Source: Thamnidium elegans
Lineage: Eukaryota; Mucoromycota; Mucoromycetes; Mucorales; Mucoraceae
NCBI GenBank assembly: GCA_025201345.1
Contig: JAIXMG010000022.1
Span: 372,001 to 436,000, forward strand
DNA: 64,000 nt
Direction of reading: 5' to 3'
Shown here: positions 36,584-46,541 of the stretch, piece after piece
Layout: each line of letters starts with the position of its first letter
How positions within the stretch are numbered: position 1 is the stretch's first letter
The notes under the pieces: generated by a model
What the model was told of the DNA's origin: nothing
Seen by the model: only the letters and a program-made list of their open reading frames with translations
The model's database searches: none
Made by a program: the position numbers and the translations under genes

Positions 36584-36751
36584 TAAACATTATGAATTAT
36601 GAAGAGTAAAATAAAAAAGTAAAAATAATGTTCAAATTTTTTCGAATTTAATTGGTTGAATGTTCCATTTTATTTTCAAAAAATGTACCACCAAGTTCAA
36701 AAAAGTGTTCAATTTGAGAGTGGACGCACTGTACATACATTTTTATTTTTA

Positions 36752-39521
36752 TTAAATATTTGACCAAGTAAGTCTTATAACATGATCTGTCTTTCTCTGT
36801 GTAGGTTTAATAAAACCTAAAAATTGAAGTTCTGCCACAGATCGAATAAATCGAGCCCTAAAATCAAATAACATGGTTAATAATCTTCTCTCGTTTAATT
36901 CACTTTATATTACTTACTGGACTTCATTTTCTTCCAAAGATTTGTTCTTTGGCCGCTTTTCTCTTTCAATCATACATCCAAACGCTACAAACCAGTCGTA
37001 TAAATTGATTAATCGACCACATTCGAGATAAAGTTTGTACAAGATACATGTATCATGTTCTGAAGCAATAATTTGGTCACTCTTTTCAATGCTACAACAA
37101 GGACAATTGAGGTAATGTTGTGGTTGAGTCAATGCAGTTTGAACAGAAGCTCGAGGTTGAGAAGCAAACGACTATATAAAACTTTATTAGATTTTTTTTT
37201 TTTAAAAAAAAAGTGTTACTTACTTTTTCATGCAATTTTATATTTGTATAATAGACCAGCTCAAACAAGGGTAAAGTTGTGAACGATCTCAGTAAATGAC
37301 CAAGTGTTTTATCGCACCATTCTGCAATATCCATAGCAATCTTTGAAGCTTCTGTGCCCTTTCTTTTCAAATGCTCCAAGGACTCATTTTGAACCTTCTT
37401 TGCAGTCTCAGTATGTCTACTTCCTTCATTTTCCAATACCATGCCTTCCAACTTCTTTGCCTTTTTATTCATTCTTGCATTATAAGCCTCATCAGCCTCC
37501 ATCAATTGCTCATAACGTTTATCCCATATCGACAATTGATCTAAAAACGAATTATTGACATCATCATAAATTTGCAAGAGTTGACGAATTTCTTTTAAAA
37601 GTCTTCCAACATGTTCTGTATCAATCTTTCGAACAAAGCTCACTAATTTTCGTACCATATCTATATTCTCTCCTAATCCATCTTTAGATTCCAATACTTC
37701 TAAAAGTAACATGAGTTTAGATTTATGTAGACTGGAAAAGGAAGGGAACTGAGCTTGTAACAGGACAAGCAAATTGAACCCCATTTTAAATTGCTTTTGG
37801 TATATTTTGATGTCGCATAAAAGTGAAGGAATAACTTCTGTGATTAAGTAATCATCATCTTCCAACAATCGAAGTGCCTTTTTGGAATCTGTTTCAACTA
37901 ATGATTCAATATAGTTTTTGAACGATCCAAGCATACGTATATGTGTAATATGATGTTCATTGATCAATTCACTTCTCATCCATTGTTGTAATGTTGCTGT
38001 CATATCAAATTCATCCATTTGTAAAAGAGGTAAAAAGATGGATAATGGATTTCCATAAAAGTGATGCATTAATGCATACTACAAATTCTTGTTTGATTAA
38101 AAATATTATCCCTACCAACACATACACACACACAAATAGTTTACCTTGATACTAGCAGTAACTTTAGTCATAGAGAAATCGTATAAATAGAAATGATCCA
38201 AAAGAAACTTGTAAGGACGAGGGCCAAACTTTAAAGTACTAGTAGAATCCAAAAATATCTTTTCTATCACTCTATTAAACCATACACCACTCTGCTCCAA
38301 TTTAAACTTTTCAATTCGAAGCAATCCAATGGTTGATTTATTAAGAGATTGATGAAGAATTTCAGTTGAAGTCGCAATACCCATAATACAAATAATTGGT
38401 AAACGAGATCTATATTCACTACAAATTGTAAAGAAATCTTGAAGGATAGCTGGCTCAAATGATTCGAAATCTTGCAGAATAATAACTAGGTTGGGCCTAT
38501 TTGCATATCTTTGTTGATGATGTTTATACCATCCCTCTAATAATTTCATATCATAAGGTAAACATTTACTTGGTTTTGCTGCAACTCCACCTAATCGATA
38601 AGACGTAGCCGCACGCTTTTAAATAGATGCATTGGAATATGAATAACACATACCCTTAAATACGAAACCCCTTTTTTTACTTTACCTCTGTTGATCTAAT
38701 CATATCATCATCATCCTCTTCATCCTCTTCACTTTCTTCATTATTAGCCATTGTCGTATCATTTTCTAAATCTGTTGTGAGAGCGTTTGGGGTATTTGCT
38801 AAAAATCGTTCAATCATTGTTCTAAGCATGTTTTTAATATTGGCGCAATCTTTAGATTGTAGTAAACAAACAAAATTCTTCTGTTTTCGGTTATTATCTG
38901 TCGTGGTTTCTTCTTTTAACTTGGAAGCAATGTGAGCAAATTGTGTATCGTGATCTGGTGTATTGATACCAGCAAATACAAGACCGGTAGGAATTTCGTG
39001 AAAAGGTAAGGCGACCATACTGTTAATATAATACGTATAAATAAAAAACGTACTCTTCTTTCTAGATACTAAAATATATTACCTCTCTTCAACATCATGA
39101 CTTTTATCTACAAATTGACAAATACTTTCGACAGCAGTATGGTTCATATCCAACAAGATATCCTATATTGTACTATTATTAAATATTTACTTTTTTATAG
39201 TATAAAATTTATATACTCACACTGATATCATTGTTTACGCTATCCCATACTTTTTTAAAAGAATCTTTTCGAAACAACATGGATTCAATCGGTTCCTGTC
39301 CATTAAACAATTGCTGAAATCCCTCGTTTAAAATTTCCTGACTATCTTGTTCAGCTCGTTGTGCGATTGAAACTTTTATATATAGTCGAAGCAAATTAGT
39401 TTTTTTTTCTTAAAAAAACGACAACAATAATTCAACATTAATATGATTTACCATTGGTTTTTCCTCTAGCTTTCTTTGTTCTCTTTGGTTCAGTTGTAGG
39501 ACGTCTTCTTTTGCCTGGCAT
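36752..39521 (-). CDS. ORC3: Origin recognition complex subunit 3
   Basis: Subunit of the six-protein complex that marks replication origins and loads MCM helicase. Eight exons (39452-39521, 39231-39372, 39083-39162, 38686-39019, 38145-38615, 37224-38078, 36918-37171, 36752-36857) join in phase, giving about 770 aa. The N-terminal basic tail is [20 protein letters not shown]. The AAA-like region has [19 protein letters not shown] and [19 protein letters not shown]; then comes [19 protein letters not shown], and the C-terminal winged-helix end has [19 protein letters not shown] and [10 protein letters not shown]. An acidic stretch ([12 protein letters not shown]) interrupts the ATPase-like core. 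The stop is 18 bp from the foldback element. Confidence 0.93.
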
Positions 39522-39916
39522 AACCAAAAAACACCCCTTTTTTTTTTGCAAGTTTATAGTTTAGTCATTATCTGGTATAAATTTCAAATATAAAAACAGT
39601 TCCAAACCTCTGAAATGGAGTCAAAGTTATCTCTCACTAATGTTGTTACATTCGCCATAGTATAGAATTGGATCTAAAGTATAAGCAGAAAGACGTGTCT
39701 TAAAAGAAAAAAAAAAGTTGGCAACAAAAAAAAAGAGCCAATTCATTTGATTTCCCGCTTGGACTGTTTTTTTTTTTTGACATTAATTTACCAGGTCGTG
39801 AACAACAGGCCCTTTTTTTTTTCTTAAGACTCTTCATACAAAATCTATAGGTAAAGTATAGATTCATTAAAGCTTTTTTCTTTCTTCATTACTTATATAA
39901 AATTGAATCATTAGTC
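39522..39916. other. Divergent promoter region of ORC3 and mL49
   Basis: About 395 bp between the two start codons. A short minus-strand phrase (MANVTTLVRDNFDSISE, from 39658) has no confirmed splice partner and may be a leader frame. Otherwise A/T runs only. Confidence 0.5.
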
Positions 39917-40216
39917 ATGTTGCGCACATTTATTCAAAAGGCCTGTCAAAACCAGCGATTCTATTCCACACCCGCTTATACCATCCAACGCACTACCAAC
40001 AAGGGTCTTCCAGTTTACTCTGAATATAAGAACGGTAACACTCGTCTTTTAACCATTGTTCGTAGAATTGAAGGTGATTCAAATGCATTGATGAACGATA
40101 TTAAGGCTGATTTTCCTGAAGCTGTTCTCAGCGTTAACCCCAAAACACAACATGTTGTTATTAAGGGCCACCATGTCAATGAAATTAAAGAATGGTTGAT
40201 CACTAAAGGTTTCTAA
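39917..40216 (+). CDS. IMG2: Mitochondrial large-subunit ribosomal protein mL49 (Img2)
   Basis: Component of the mitochondrial ribosome. The 99-aa single-exon frame begins with a targeting sequence (MLRTFIQKACQNQRFYST) and then the Img2 domain: YTIQRTTNKGLPVYSEYKNG, TRLLTIVRRIEGDSNALMND, and the C-terminal HVVIKGHHVNEIKEWLITKG. Length and motif order match the family. It is divergent from ORC3. Confidence 0.92.
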   Translation: MLRTFIQKACQNQRFYSTPAYTIQRTTNKGLPVYSEYKNGNTRLLTIVRRIEGDSNALMNDIKADFPEAVLSVNPKTQHVVIKGHHVNEIKEWLITKGF

Positions 40217-40669
40217 AAAGAAAAAGAAAAAGAAAAATGTATTTGAAAACGACTCTAGATTCAACTGTTCTTTTGAATATTGGTAACCTTCGAAATGTAA
40301 ATATATATAATTAATAAACCAACCGCAAAAAAAAAAAATTATCTAGACTTTTTTTTCATACATTTAAAAAAAAAATAAAGCTTGGAATTGGTTTTGAAAT
40401 TAGCATAATACGTGCCTACTGTAAATAGTGCCGAAACGCGAGTTAACAAGTATGAAGAGCCAATGTATTTTAAGCTCTGTTTGTAGTAAGAGAGAGGGAG
40501 GAATGGGTTTAGCCAATTATAACGCTGAACATACTAAACTTTGATGTTTAATCTTTAATGACTGTACTCTCTTGCCCCTTTTAATGTGTTTCATATGTGA
40601 CTGAAGCTAGTGTAACAAAAAAGAAAAAGAAAAAAAAAACTTTCTTCTCCCTCCCCTTTATTAAAAAAT
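40217..40669. other. Intergenic region, nothing recognised
   Basis: A/T-rich spacer between two plus-strand genes; no supported frame. Confidence 0.6.
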
Positions 40670-42465
40670 ATGCGACAAAAAAACGATACAAAAGTCAAAA
40701 GCAACGCGTTTAAACGTGATTTGAATGTAGGCAGGCCAAAAACTAGAGCTTATATTAAACAAGAAACTGAAGACAGTAAAGAATCTTTGAATTGCGCTCT
40801 ATATTCCCCTGTGAAAATTGAATCGCCTTCTTTAGAAATAAGCAAGTATGAAAATAGTAATCCTGCCGAGACTTTGCATTGCAAGTGTTAAAAAGTGAAT
40901 TTACATAAAGAAAGAAGGAAGATATTTTTTATACAGCTTGATACTAATTAAATATAGCTTCATCGAAAGTCATAAAAAACAAACGTTGTAGTATATGTAA
41001 TATTACTTTTCATAAAAGAGAACTTTATCTTGAACATGAACTCCACTCTCATACAACTAAACAGACACCGGTTATTAACCTTGCAACCCTTTGCTGTAAT
41101 ATATGCAATAAGAGTTACTCATCCAGGTATACGTATCGACGTCATATGAGAATTCTAAATAATATTCATATTCCATATCTCAAACCAAGACTAAACCCAT
41201 CGAAAGCACCTGATATCAAAGATCCAAACAATTACTGTATGGCATGTAATTATACGTTCAAGTCTCAATACAACTACAATTCACACTTGATTAAAGTTCA
41301 TCGAATGTCGCATCTTAAACCCTTAGAAGAGCCTCGTAAACCAAAAAGTATGAGGTCAACAACATTTGATATTTTAAATCTGTATTGTGATGTCTGCCAG
41401 AAAGGATATGCTTCCAAGAGAACTTATATACGACATTTAGTTCACTTTCATAAAATGACTTTACCAGACGTTTACTCGGAACCGAGCAATTTTGATGCAA
41501 AAAATCGTTATTGTAAAGTGTGCGATATGAAATATGGTTACAAGCTAAAATTTATTATTCATTTACAAAAAATACATCATATAGCACCAATCTCTAGTCC
41601 AAAGGCTGATGATCAGGATAATTATTGCGCTTCATGCGATAGAACGTTTTTTGATAGAAAAAGTTATTTGTTTCATCTGTCTTCAGCTCATCTTGACCAA
41701 AACCCTGAACTTTATCAAGGGATGGATTGTAAGAGCCCTAGTAAGAGAAACATCCAGTATAAGAGATATTGTGGTGATTGTCAGAAAGTATTTAGGTTGA
41801 AACTTTTATATCAAATTCATATGGAAAAAATTCATGGGGTAGAGCCACCAAGTGTTGATGATTCATATGTTAACAATGCAAATAACCACTGCAGATTATG
41901 CGATAAAACATATAGTCAAAATGCTACATATCGAACGCATCTGAAGCGTGTGCATAATATTAGTGTACCTTCTATATCCAGAATATCTACTATACCTGGC
42001 AATATAGCACCTGTTCTAGACCTTTTAAATAAGTACTGTAATGTCTGTGATAGAATATATCAAACATTGGGACCCTATCGAAATCATATGTCTAAATGTC
42101 ACCTTATGAATTTTCACGAGCCTAAATTATTGTCAAGCTATGTTAATCGTAATGAAATACCTGTTATTGACGAACTAGGGAGATATTATACAGCCTGTAA
42201 GAAAGCATACAAAGATAGATGTTTATACCAAAGACATATGTTTAATATTCATGGCCTCAGACTACCTAGACTGAATGGTAAAGCACGGCAGATTAATAGC
42301 GACATGGATGATAAAAGGAATCATTGTGCCTTATGCAATAAATCTTACTCGAATCCACATGATTATAGGCGTCATTTGACTATAATCCATAAGACGAAAA
42401 AACTAGAAATCAAACAAGAAGATAAAAAGGAAAAATTACTTACACGATCTATGCAAACAAACTAG
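40670..42465 (+). CDS. C2H2 zinc-finger protein with about eleven spaced fingers
   Basis: Probable nuclear DNA-binding protein. Exon 1 (40670-about 40886) is basic and Ser-rich; exon 2 (about 40968-42465) carries the fingers. The junction uses a weak GTTAAA donor and is tentative. The fingers follow C-x2-C-x12-H-x4-H, for example YCMACNYTFKSQYNYNSHLI, YCDVCQKGYASKRTYIRHLV and HCALCNKSYSNPHDYRRHL. They are separated by 17-25 residue linkers, often rich in Pro and Ser, instead of TGEKP linkers. One finger near residue 420 has Tyr in place of the first Cys (YYTACKKAYKDRCLYQRHM). A decayed copy lies at 59.1-60.0 kb. Target and role unknown. Confidence 0.8.
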
Positions 42466-43008
42466 TTACAGTTTTGACTATTAGATTATGACTTGAATAA
42501 ATATATCTTTTTCTAAATAAACTTACTACTTAACTATGTAAATGACTCAAAGGCGCTTCTGCCTTTTGTTTTTTATTATAATATAGACTCCCAGCGTTTA
42601 ATAACATGTCCTCTTCAACCGAAGGTGTATGCCTGCTATTTATAATTAAGATGGCTATTTCCGACCGAACATGATGCTTGCGGTAAAAGCAAAAGTAACA
42701 GAGACGAAAAAAAGTTTTGTTATGGAGACTAAACAAAGTCTTGTACCGAATTATAGTAAAAAAAAAACTGAATATAACAGTAGCAAAAAAAAAAAAAAAA
42801 AATTAATTCATGCTGCAGCTCTACTTTCTTTTTTTAAAAAAAAATAGCTATAAATTAGTTACTTATGATTATATTTGGATTTAATTAATAGGACATGTTA
42901 TTAGACTTTAGGTAGAGCTAACCCCCGAGTCCTATATACTTTTGAATTGTTTATATAGTGCAATAGTAAGTTTATTTATACTTCAAAAAAAATATTTCTT
43001 CGCTAGGA
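42466..43008. other. Intergenic region, nothing firm
   Basis: AT-rich. A 68-codon minus-strand frame (42530-42736) lacks support. An A run of 20 lies at 42785. Confidence 0.55.
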
Positions 43009-43069
43009 TCTAATAATCAGTACTATACTTGATCTTAACCAAACGGCCTGAGAGGATTCTAATAATCAG
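43009..43069 (-). ncRNA. U2 snRNA-like 5' fragment flanked by 12-bp direct repeats
   Basis: The minus strand at about 43021-43056 reads CTCTCAGGCCGTTTGG then TTAAGATCAAGTATAGTA. This follows the 5' part of U2 snRNA, including stem-loop I (GGCC-loop-GGCT) and AAGATCAAGTGTAGTA, but the branch-site pairing box is altered (GTATAGTA for GTGTAGTA). The homology fades after about 40 nt. TCTAATAATCAG occurs on both sides (43009-43020 and 43058-43069). I read it as a truncated, probably inactive U2 copy. A diverged functional U2 gene is less likely because the rest of U2 is not evident. Confidence 0.4.
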
Positions 43070-43201
43070 CACAGAAAACTATATCTCATCCAAGCGGACC
43101 CTACGTACACACCTGTGGTCGGAAAAAAATAAAATAAAATTGAATTGTTGTCCCCCAAAGAATCCTGTTATTTCTTTTTTCACTTATAGCAAAACATTAA
43201 T

Positions 43202-43615
43202 ATGTCTACTATACAGTTGAAATTTTTGCCTGACGGATTTTCAGTTTATCAATACGACCGTAGTTTCCAAGTTTCGTCTGATATCTTGAACGCACCATGG
43301 TACACAGTTTCCAAGACAAGTTCCGAGCTTTCTATTATTTTGCCTTCCGAGTATGAATTGCCAGACCCTCAACCAAACAAGACTGAGGACGGGTGGCGTA
43401 TGTTCCAAGTAGATGCCCAAATGGATTTCGGTTTAGTTGGTATTTTGGCCCGAATTGTATCACCTCTCAAGGACCAAAAGGTTCCTGTATTTGTTGTTAG
43501 TACTTTTGATACTGATTATGTTATGGTCAAGGAAGATAAATTAACTGAAGCTATTAAAGTATTGAATGGTGAGCCTAATATGGTTGTGAAACCAGGAGAG
43601 TCTGTAATGATATAA
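43202..43615 (+). CDS. ACT-domain protein (amino-acid-sensing type)
   Basis: A 137-aa single-exon protein. The second half is an ACT domain with GWRMFQVDAQMDFGLVGILA, RIVSPLKDQKVPVFVVSTFD and TDYVMVKEDKLTEAI, as in the small ACT proteins related to the aspartate-kinase and CASTOR folds. The first half (IQLKFLPDGFSVYQYDRS, SELSIILPSEYELP) is the degenerate partner domain usual in this group. Ligand unknown. It likely binds an amino acid and regulates another protein; this is inferred from the fold. Confidence 0.85.
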   Translation: MSTIQLKFLPDGFSVYQYDRSFQVSSDILNAPWYTVSKTSSELSIILPSEYELPDPQPNKTEDGWRMFQVDAQMDFGLVGILARIVSPLKDQKVPVFVVSTFDTDYVMVKEDKLTEAIKVLNGEPNMVVKPGESVMI

Positions 43616-43676
43616 AATAAAATTTAGCTCTTTTTTATTTTTATTTTTTATAACCACTTTTATTTTTGTAACAAAA

Positions 43677-44445
43677 ATGACGGGTCATCCCTATTATCCT
43701 ACTGATGCAGAGATACCTCATTACGTACCAAACGATCGTTCGACAACCGAGCTATTAGTCATCGCAGGCGGTATAATGACAAGTTTGGTTGGGTTATGTT
43801 TCATCGGTTCACGTACTTTATCAAAAAAGACGAGTTCAGTTTCGAGATTAACTTGGTTTTTTATATCTGGTATATTACATGTTGGATTTGAGTCATACTG
43901 GCTTTGGTATAGAGCGAGTATAGCGGGCCGTAACGACATATTAGCTCAGCTATGGAAAGAATATGCTCATGGTGACTCACGTTACTTGGTAGCCGATGAA
44001 TTATTGTTGACGTTAGAAGTGATGACAATAGTAAAGTATAATATAACATGATATCATATTGGCTATTATATCCAACTAAATGTTTTCATCTGTCAAAAAA
44101 AGTTTATTTGGGGACCACTTTGTTTGATCACTTGTTGGTATATATTGAATGGATCACCAAAGCAATACTTTTTTCAACTAGTTGCTTCACTCTGTCACCT
44201 TTTTTCATGTTCATTATACTTTATAATGGATTTACCAGAAGCAACTCATTGTAATCCAAGCCCTTATTATTTTTACATTTATTTCATCTCTTTTAATATG
44301 CCGTGGTTGATTGTAAGGTGGTACTAAATATTTTTTTTTAGAACATTCATCATTGATCATATTTTTTTAGGTACCCTTCACCTTATTATGTCAAAGTTAC
44401 CAGCATATAACTAAATCATTGATGTTAAAGACCAAGATACAATAA
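43677..44445 (+). CDS. EBP: Emopamil-binding-protein (EXPERA) family, sterol isomerase-like
   Basis: ER membrane protein resembling the sterol C8-C7 isomerase EBP. Three exons (43677-44030, 44103-44312, 44371-44445) give 212 aa, the family length. Family residues are present: HVGFE in the second span (the catalytic His and Glu pair of HxxxE), the cytosolic loop LAQLWKEYAHGDSRYLVAD, Glu in LTLEVMTI, then WGPLCLITCWYI and the last span with NMPWLIVPFTLLCQS. Most fungi use the unrelated Erg2 for this reaction, so an EBP-type protein is of interest. Enzymatic activity is inferred. Confidence 0.85.
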
Positions 44446-44617
44446 TATATTTTACTTTTTACTTTTTTTTTATTATTTTTGTTTTTTTTTTCGTCAGTGT
44501 TTTATTTCGACTTAAAAAAATAAAATAAAAATTCTAAGCTTTTTTTTTTTTTTAGGGTGCAAAAAAATTTATCATATAAGAAAAAAAAATATACATATAG
44601 CTTTTTTTTTATACAAT

Positions 44618-45258
44618 TTAAATCTATAATAAAAAGAGTATTAGTAACAAACTTAACAAAGCAAAAAACAAAACAAAAAAAGACTTACATCATCAATATC
44701 AAAATCGAATTCAACTTCGTCATCTTCTTCACCACCAAAGTTATTATCGGCTTCGTTAATCTTGGCAGTATCGGGTAATTCACCATAAGATTTCAATTGT
44801 CTTGCTTCATCAGGGTTATAACGTTGAATGACATCAGCCTTTTCGTCTTGGAAATCACGCAAGGACAATAAAACAATATCACCCTGGTTAATCCAAACCT
44901 TCTTACGTAATTTACCACGAATAAGTGCTAGACGTTTAACACCATCGAAACATTGAGCTTCGACACGACCGTTACCCAACATCTTGAGTACTTGAGCGTA
45001 TTCTATTATATTCTTTTATTAGTTTTATTTTATTTTATTTCACTTTTATTTTTTAAAAAAAAAACAAACCTTGTCCTTCTTCCTTGAAAACAAGTTCACG
45101 CTTGTCATTTTCAGTATCGTTCTTTCCTCTTCTTCTGGATTTACCACCCTAAAAAAAGTAAGTTCTTTTAATAACCAAGTTCTGCAATCAATCTTCTACT
45201 AGTGTTTTTTTTTTTGTTTTCATTGATAATACTTTACTTTTCCCTTATTTTTAACCAT
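44618..45258 (-). CDS. TIF11: Translation initiation factor eIF1A
   Basis: Binds the A site of the 40S subunit and promotes scanning and start-codon choice. Four exons: 45238-45258 (MVKNKGK), 45070-45148 ([19 protein letters not shown]), 44689-45002 (OB fold: [52 protein letters not shown]) and a 6-nt last exon 44618-44623 coding only Ile and stop. This gives the family ending DIDDI. Without the last exon the frame would read on into intron sequence. Donor of exon 2 is the variant GTTTGT. Total 139 aa. Confidence 0.95.
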
Positions 45259-45498
45259 TGTGAATATGTGTAGAAAGGAAAAAAAGAAAAAAGAAGAAAA
45301 AAAAATTGCTAGTGTATTAAAACTGCGGCACACACACACACTAACTCCCCCCCTTACACCGGCAACCTCACAAAATCTCTCAAGCCTGCACTAGTCGGGT
45401 TCTTTCTGAAAAAAAAAAGAAAAAAAACTTCACGTGGCTTATACACTTTTTTTTTTTCCATACCCAATTTTTTAACTTGTCTCTTCATATCAAGAAAC

Positions 45499-46414
45499 AT
45501 GTGGTATTCAAAAGAATATGATCCTATTCAAGTAGGCTCTATTGACGGCACAGATACAGACCCACATGATGCTGCTATAACTAGAGCTACACGTTCCACT
45601 TGTAAAAAGATATTTTACTTCTTTTCGCTGCGTCACTTGACTAACTATTTTTTTCTGTAAAAAAAATAAAAAAAAAGACAGACCACCAAGGCATTTAAAG
45701 ACCGATCCAAACAATACTTTGTTTATCAGTAGATTAAATTTTGATACAACAGAATCAACCATAAAACCATTATTTGAAAAGTATGGTAACGTAACCACTG
45801 TAGAATTAATTCGAAATAACGGTAAACCTTTTTTTTTTATTTTCATTGTTCTATGTCTCTAATTTTTGCTTTCCCCTTGTAAAGTCACCGGTCTATCGCA
45901 GGGTTACGCTTTCGTTACTTTTGAAGATACAAAATCTACGCGAGAAGCATACAAAGACGCTAACGAAACTGTGCTGGATGACCATGTGATATTAGTAGAC
46001 TATGAACGAAGTAGAGGTATGGTAGGTTGGATACCTCGAAGATTTGGCGGCGGATACGGAGGAAAAAAAGAAAGCGGTCAATTGAGATTTGGTGCTAGAG
46101 ATAGACCGTTCCGAGATAATCATGGCAAGGTCAAGGTTCCGTATGAACAAAAGAGATCGGATGTGTGGAGACAAGATGAAATTAGTAAGAGATCAAGTGA
46201 GCGCAGTGACAGTCGACATGATCGTCATGACAGCAGTCATAACGATAGATCATACCGCAGTAGTAGACGTAGGTCTGTTAGTCCCGAACACCGTTCCACG
46301 AAAAGACGTACATCTGATAGTAGTAGACATCACTCTGATTCAAAGAGAAAAAGACGAGAGTCATCACGTAGCAGTAGAGATGATGACAGAAGTCATCATC
46401 GTCGTCGCTACTGA
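45499..46414 (+). CDS. SNRNP35: U11/U12 small nuclear ribonucleoprotein 35 kDa (minor spliceosome)
   Basis: Component of the U11/U12 di-snRNP, which recognises U12-type introns. Three exons (45499-45601, 45678-45821, 45885-46414) give 258 aa. The N-terminus has the family block [20 protein letters not shown]. One RRM follows ([20 protein letters not shown] and [16 protein letters not shown]), then the diagnostic region [40 protein letters not shown] and RPF. The tail is Arg/Ser/Asp/His-rich. The [20 protein letters not shown] block separates it from U1-70K, which is its closest relative. Confidence 0.95.
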
Positions 46415-46541
46415 ATATCAATCAAAAAACCTGCCAAATGAAAATTGAAACAAAGCAAAAATGCAAATCTAAAATAATAAAAACACTCTTCTATATATCT
46501 TTTTTTTTTTTTTTCTTATTTTATTAAAATAATATAAAAAA

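Larger units (their letters stand above)
35531..36733. mobile_element. Palindromic foldback element of Tc1/mariner type (1.2 kb)
   Basis: Both ends read TACAGTGCGTCCACTCT inward, each starting at a TA. The inner 446 bp of each arm (35621-36066 and 36138-36583) appear identical in inverted orientation by eye, separated by a 71-bp loop; the outer parts differ by three insertions in the right arm. The same 82-codon frame therefore occurs twice, at 35704-35952 (minus) and 36252-36500 (plus). No transposase is seen. The element fills almost all of the space between the stops of the queuosine salvage gene and ORC3. Confidence 0.9.

Noticed and set aside
42530..42736. 68-codon minus-strand frame with Cys-rich start
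   Set aside because: No family, no upstream signals, and no clean splice partners.
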